Assembly: GCA_022036555.1 (NCBI GenBank)
Contig: CM039126.1
Location: 7,980,079-8,044,078 of the forward strand
Reading direction: 5' to 3'
Length of the DNA stretch: 64,000 nt
From: Microstegium vimineum
Lineage: Eukaryota > Streptophyta > Magnoliopsida > Poales > Poaceae
The notes under the pieces were generated by a model, which was not told where the DNA came from, did no database searches, and saw nothing but the letters and a program-made list of their open reading frames with translations. A program made the position numbers and the translations under genes. Positions 58,020 to 64,000 of the stretch are shown here, one piece after another. Numbering within the stretch: the first letter of the stretch is position 1; each line of letters begins with the position of its first letter.

Positions 58020-61000
58020 ACCGAAATACCGAAGCGAATCCTGCGCGCGCGCACCCAGTAGTTCTCCGGTGGGGCCGAGCTCGACGCCGGCGCGGCCTTG
58101 CTGCGGCGCCGCTCCTCAGTCCGCCGCCTCTGCGGGAGCGGGGTCGCTACGACCCTCGTCTAGGGGCGTGAAGTCGACACCCATCTGGGCGTGGATTTTA
58201 TTCTTCTTCCCTCGGTATGTAACCCTACTTGCTTGGGGCCGATGTCTCGGGCTTCTAATTAACTCTGAAACCCTTCGATCTCCAATGGGTTTGCTGCAGA
58301 ATTTCGTGGTGTAGTGGTGCTCTAGGAGAACAATCCATCCATCCATGGTTCGATTAGGTTCGCATTCCTCATCTTCAGTTCGCAGGATCGATAGATGCCA
58401 GTTGATGCCACGCTATCTAATGCCCAATTGTGGTGCCGATGCAGTTTGTTCTGCTGAAAAATAACGGAGCCCACAATTTGCTCGTCTATCTGGAGTCTGC
58501 CCCACATTTTGTTATTTCGGCTAACTTCATGTCAGAACATAACTATTACCCAGAAGGCTACACTGGCTTGTTTATCCTCCACAATTTTCTATTATTTTTT
58601 TTAAAAAAAGGCATTATGTGGATTATTATGGTTTAAATTTATTTTTCTTGAACGCGCAGGAGAACTTTGTATCATTATATTTAGAAGAGAACAAAACACG
58701 GGGTGAGATCCATAACAACCACACAACCCCCCCACAAACCTACATGTTGAAATTGAAATAAACATTGTTGTGCAGTCATATCTTTTCTGCATAATCGGAC
58801 CATCTTACATTTAAAATTTATGTTTCACAATATTTCAAGTTACATTCTATGATATTGAAGCTGTAGGTCATCATCAGTATTCATGATGTTTCTTTTTATG
58901 GTCTGCTATTGTATTGTATTCTACTTATGACACAATCATTTTGTTTTTTAGATTTAGATGTTTGGCTTAAGTTTGACTTATTTTCAAACTTCATATTTTC
59001 GAAATATAGATGAGTGTGTTATGCCTGACATCTACTATAAAGAGTCACGTTAAACATGTTGCAACTATGTTATTTCTATGTGCGAATAAAACATGGTTAT
59101 GTGTGTGCTAAGTGTAACCTAAGTTTTGATCGTACATGCGTGTTTGTTCATATCCTTGTTTCGTACTAGAGTTTTACTGACTTGCTGTTGCATGCTCATC
59201 CTTTTTTTTTCTTTTTTTTTTTTTGCAAAGTGCAACATATTGTATTGATCCTAACACAATTTTTTACACTTTATGGATGGTAGGTTGTAGGAATCCTACT
59301 GTTTTGATTAAAACACTATTGCATCATCAAATATGGAAGTTGATGACGACGTGGAGGAGGATGACATAGATTTTAGCCCTTTCCTTAGAGAAGGATCTCC
59401 ATCTGAGACCTCATCAAGCCTTACATCAGAAGCAGAATGCGAGGTACATAGTTCTGACAATCAACTAAGTGGCCAGGCATATTTGCAGAGTAGTGTAGTT
59501 AATGAAAATACAAGTGATAGTGCAGTTCCTCAAAATAGATTGTCGTCTCAGGATCTTGTCAACGAAATATTTCCAGAAGAAACGTCTACCCAGGTTAATC
59601 TTGAGAATGGATTGGAAAAAGACGTTTTAGCAAGCGAAGCTGCGTGCTCTCCAACAGTGCAAAACCCTCATCACCTATCTCTCGAAATTAGTGAGGAAGA
59701 TGCAATTTGCAGACGGACGAGGGCAAGATACTCACTAGCAAACTATTCACTTGAGGAATTGGAGACCTTTCTCCAGGAATCCGATGACGATAGTGGTCTG
59801 CAAAATGTTGATGAAGAAGAGGAATACCGCAAGTTTCTTGCTGCTGTCCTGTCTGGTATAGGCAATGACACACAGGCATTCCAGGGGGATGAAAACCAGG
59901 ATGAAGATGATAATGATGCAGACTTTGAGCTCGAGATTGAGGAGGCCTTAGAAAGTGATGGTGATGAAAATGCTGAGAACTATGACAACACAAATCATAG
60001 GAAAGAGATAGATGGACGTAGGCCTCAGACTAGGCAGAGGCGGCCATTTACCGAGTTGTCTGGGGCTCGTAGCTATCATGAGGAATCTGGTAAAACTAAA
60101 TTTAGACCAATTGTACCATATACTCGATCTGCATTGGTGGCTCCTGCTCATGCTTTTGGATGGCAATATCCTACCCAGAATGCCCTTTCCTCTTCATCCT
60201 TGGTTTCACTGCCGTGTGCACCTTTAGCGTGTGGATTTACTGATCAGCAACTCGGGCAACTGCATGTGATGATATATGAGCATGTTCAGCTCCTTATCCA
60301 AACATTTTCCCTATGTATTCTTGATTCATTTAAACAAGATGTGGCTAATAATGTCAAAAAGATGATAGTTGAGTTGGTTGGCTCTCGTGATCAAGCATTG
60401 GCTAGGAGTGGTCCTCAACAGCATATCATTTTTGAATCCCGGCATCTCTCATCTAGTTTTGTTTCTTCTGAAAATTTGGAATGCCAATGGATGCCTTTAA
60501 TCAAGAGTCCTGTTATATCCATCCTTGAAGTTGCACCGCTTGAGTTGGCCCTCGGCTATTTAAGTGATGTCGCAACTGGTAAGTTCAAGATTGGTACATG
60601 GGCCAATTTTTTGTACTTTGCTTCTTTTGTTTGTCACCACTTGATTGGTAACTTTGCTTGCATATTGAATTTACAGCTGTTGTGAAGTATAGAAAAAGTC
60701 ATGTGGATGGCACTGCTGACAAAATCCGCAGGAAAGAGCCCCTATTTCCTTCACCAGTGATTAACAGTTGCAAAGAAGTGAATAACGTTTCTCAAGATAG
60801 ATTAAATAGTGTGCCTACAGCATCATCTCCTTCATCTGGGCAGTTGCAGCAGAAGAAATCGTTGGCTGCTACCCTGCTTGAGGGTACTAAAAAGGGCACA
60901 GTTGCTCTTGTTCCTGCTGATATTGCAAGATTGGCACAGAGATTCTTTTCACTTTTCAATTTTGCACTCTTTCCTCATAAGCCACCTCCTTCATCTATGG

Positions 61001-64000
61001 CCAATAGAGTGTTTTTCACTGATGCAGAGGACAGGTGTGGTTTATATCTTCTTCAAGATTTATTTTGAAATAGAATTCGTGCATGCTTCCTTGCCATCTT
61101 GACTTCAAAACATAGAAAATCAAGAAAGCTGAATACTTAGGTTTTGTTGAACTGCATACTGTTTTTATTTCTGTATTGCCAAAGGGCCTCTAGTCTAGTT
61201 GGTTAGAGGAACCCAGCGGCACTCCTCAGGTCCTGGGTTCGACTCCTTGTTGGAGCGAATTTCAGGCTGGGGTTAAAAAAATCCCCTCGTCTGTCCCATG
61301 GCCAAAGCACAGGTCTAAGGTCCGGCCCCGGTCGTGGTCGTCTCACATGGGCTACGGTGCCGCTGTGTATGGGTGGGGCAGGGGTTCGGGGGTTTTCTCG
61401 ACCTGCGTGAGAAGGTCTTCTTCTTAATGCAATACTCGGGGGCTGTCTTACCCCCGCAGGTCGAGTTTTATTTCTGTATTGGTGATGTTGGTTTATCCGT
61501 TTATGCAAATTGTGTGTTTACTTCCTCATCTGCTGTATCACAGCTATTCCATTCATCTTTTTTTTTTCAACTTTCCTCAAGGTCGCCACCTTTTGTATGG
61601 TTAATTGTATCATGGTTGCTTTGTTATTATTACCACTTTCCTAAAGGACATCATGTACAGTACCCTCCTCAATTGTATAGCTGATATGATGCCTGTCACT
61701 TTCTTTTCACGGTTAATTAATTTTATAGTATATTATCTGCTTGCAGATTGTTAGCTCTAGGAATTCTGGAATATAATAATGACTGGGAAGCAATACAAAA
61801 GCGCTTTCTTCCTTGTAAATCAAAGCATCAGGTATTTTTTTTTGTTACTCCTTTTGATTGCAAAATTTCTTCAAGATCCAAAAGTTTCCTTTTATGATTT
61901 GTCAGGCACAAATCAACAGCTCTTTTTACCATCTATCTGGTGAAGATTGACATGTCATGAAATAGTTTCTTTTTATCTTAATCTAACAAAAAAATTGTGA
62001 GTAATGACTAATGAAGGACATGAAATGCCTTCAAGGATTCAGTATTGAAAAAGGAGTTGTTTTGACTGTATTGACATGGCAATAACATTTTTCATCTTGC
62101 TGGCATTAACTCTTGGCCCAAAGTTGATGTCTGCTCTCAGTACTGCCAAAGGAGGGTGTTTTTCAATAAAGATTTTGAAGTCTGAACATTTATTGTCAGA
62201 GTTCTGATTTCCAATTTACTTTGCTTTCCTTTTTACCGCACAAGCAAGTAAACTTGGATGAAATCCTTCATTTAATTTTCTTAATGATTTAACACTCAGC
62301 TCTCCTGCTTATTCGAAGTTGGGAAATCCTTCATCTAATCTCTGCATACAATCACAACCTGAGACTGTCTGTTCAATTTCTATAATGCCTATTGCTTAGC
62401 TGTCTTAAATTGTTAGTTGATCATGATCTTTGATAACTCCTTCTGGACTTGTGTATTATGCCTGCTGAGTGAAATAATTTCTTTGGTGCAGATATTTGTG
62501 AGACAAAAGAATCGTATCTCCTCCAAAGCTCCTGATAATCCAGTTAAGGTAAGTATTTTGCCCCCCTTCATTTACTTGAAGATAAGATGCTGAATTCACT
62601 TTTATGTGCCTTTTTGGGTTCAATATTCAACATTGTGGTCAAGGTGTCCATTGAGTTGCATAGTAGTGTAACAGATTAACAGTTCATGCTAACAAATAAC
62701 AGTATGTTGTCATTCCATATTGTGTAGTATTGAGGTTCTGGTTTTGAACTGATCTTTAAACATTGAAGAGAGTGCTGTATAAAATCCTGTTTCCTGTATT
62801 GTGAATGTAGTGAAGTTTCTGCTGCAGCACTTACACTGTTGATAACTTTTATCTATCTCATTCTGATATCTATACCATTTTACTTATGTGCCAACAAAAT
62901 AGTAGTATGTTATTTAATTTTCTTTGCAAGATTTGTGGACAAATCACATTATTTAAATAGTGTACTCGGTAGCAAATTGGAGAGATGTTTTTTTACTACT
63001 CTTCGCGGCACAGGTTGCTCTGCTTGTGTGTGGAGCTATATTATTCAACCTCTGGCTACTAGATTTTTTCAAAGAGTATGTATATATATGTTGTGGAAGA
63101 GTTTGTCTGTGTGTTCCCTTGTTCTGATACTGGTTTGGGTTAGGTTGATTTTGCCATGTTGTGAATTATCATGGTCAACCATGAGGATGAGAGATTTTGA
63201 GCTCATTGACTGCTTTCAGCAAAACCCAACATAATAGCCTTCCAACTAATTATATTTTTTATCTGAATTAATGCAGGATGTGCGTCGTATGAAGGCATCT
63301 CCATTGACAGTCGAGGAGAAAGAATGTATCGAGAAGGTGATAATTTGTGACTGCAGGCTATCTTTTTTTTTTCATGTTTGATTTTTGTTGCATAATTTCT
63401 TCCATACCTACTGTGATTTCAGGGGCTGAGGATATTCAAAAACGACTGGACATCAGTTTGGAAGTTTGTAGTGCCACATAGAGATCCTTCACTGCTCCAA
63501 CGTCAATGGAGAGTTGCAAGTGGAGTCCAGAAATCTTACAGTAAAAGTGATGCTCAAAAAGAAAGAAGGCGAACATATGACGCAAAGAGGAGAAAGTTGA
63601 GAGTATCCATGCCCAATTCACGCTGTGGGCAAGAGGTTTGTTTCTGTAACTTGTAGGATTTCAAATAATACCTTAATTTCCATCTAAAGTGATGCCGTTG
63701 AGCATAATTTTTAATGCTTTCATCACAGGCTGATAACAATGCTTTTGAAGATGCTGAAAATGATGATGATGATTCATATGTCAATGAAGCATTTTTGGAA
63801 GACACAGATAGTATGCTTTGTCAGCAGTCAGGCACAGGCCTCGATGAAGAATGTGGTACTACAGGTGGTTACACTGAACCCAAGAAACTAAGTGCTGTGA
63901 AACTTGATGTAACCACCTCATATATACCTTTTATGTTCCGCCCCTCTGATGGCTTGAGAACACCTTCCATTGCAGCTCCGGTGGTATCATCTGGATCTCT
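58020..64000 (+). CDS. GON-4-like nuclear protein gene, 5' part (runs off the window)
   Basis: GON4-family proteins are nuclear transcription cofactors. A 5' leader exon ends near 58214 (ctcg|gtatgt). Coding starts at ATG 59333 in an exon opening about 59291. Coding exons are 59333-60578, 60677-61034, 61747-61831, 62492-62548, 63277-63336, 63423-63635 and 63729 to beyond 64000. All are in phase with GT/AG ends. The N terminus is acidic (MEVDDDVEEDDIDFSPFLRE, Asp/Glu runs at 59890-59970). Conserved segments are GFTDQQLGQLHVMIYEHVQL, then LLALGILEYNNDWEAIQKRF, FLPCKSKHQIFVRQKNR and a SANT-like IFKNDWTSVWKFVVPHRDP. No break is visible. More exons must follow outside the window. Confidence 0.85.
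58640..58740 (-). mobile_element. LINE 3'-end fragment in the GON4-like first intron
   Basis: The plus strand tttttcttgaacgcgcagga is the reverse of a grass LINE tail (tcctgcgcgttcaagaaaaa). It resembles the tail of the LINE ending at 26465. The inner end is unclear. Confidence 0.5.
61179..61465 (+). mobile_element. tRNA-derived SINE in a GON4-like intron, with 16-bp target duplication
   Basis: A box A-like tagttggttagagg (61196-61209) and box B ggttcgactcc (61236-61246) form a tRNA-type RNA polymerase III promoter at the 5' end. The body is 287 bp. The duplication ttttatttctgtattg flanks it exactly (61163-61178 and 61466-61481). It lies in the intron between coding exons 2 and 3, in the gene's sense direction. 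Confidence 0.88.

Noticed and set aside
61190..61250. Possible tRNA gene (A and B box)
   Set aside because: No cloverleaf is complete, and a 16-bp target duplication shows it is the head of a SINE.

Overview
This is nuclear DNA of a grass (Poaceae), probably panicoid. That is inferred from host genes with introns, Tourist and Stowaway MITEs, grass-type LTR, LINE and SINE elements, and a ribosomal-protein promoter with plant site II and telo-box motifs. Nothing bacterial, viral or organellar is present.

Region by region. (1) 868-7452 is a Ty3-gypsy (Tekay/Del-like) element made only of long LTRs, primer-binding site, gag and polypurine tract. Protease, reverse transcriptase and integrase are absent and the 3' LTR is cut short. 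(2) 8714-16019 is a Ty1-copia element (copia A) with a 5-bp target duplication, carrying a 1.3 kb solo LTR of a different family. It sits inside one of two related poly-A retroposons that lie tail to tail (about 8630-17285 and 18286-19490). (3) 19.5-27.3 kb is mostly non-genic: Tourist and Stowaway MITEs, a broken L1-type LINE (22.7-26.5 kb) and one MITE nested in another. (4) 28059-29349 is an intact two-exon GT14/DUF266 glycosyltransferase gene (+), followed by a degenerate gypsy pol remnant. (5) 30671-43060 is a seven-exon TPS-a-type terpene synthase gene (-). Intron 1 holds a LINE with only ORF1, and intron 3 holds a young copia element (copia B) inside a Stowaway MITE. Exon 2 has an apparent frameshift. 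(6) 47176-47701 is a complete ribosomal protein eL33 (RPL35A) gene (-). (7) 48077-57869 is a two-gene Mutator-like element (MULE): a decayed mudrA-like transposase (+) and a convergent GRF-zinc-finger gene (-). A 4.37 kb solo LTR sits in its left terminal repeat. (8) 58.0 kb to the right edge is the 5' part of a GON-4-like nuclear-protein gene (+), with a SINE in an intron.

How it fits together. The host loci are the GT14 enzyme, the terpene synthase, and the divergent RPL35A and GON4-like pair. Without the MULE, that last pair would be separated by only about half a kilobase, so the MULE appears to have split a compact bidirectional promoter. Most stop codons in the retrotransposon frames fit C-to-T or G-to-A decay at CHG or CG sites, as expected of methylated repeats. 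Exon boundaries come from splice motifs and reading frame, and no alignment or database search was run.
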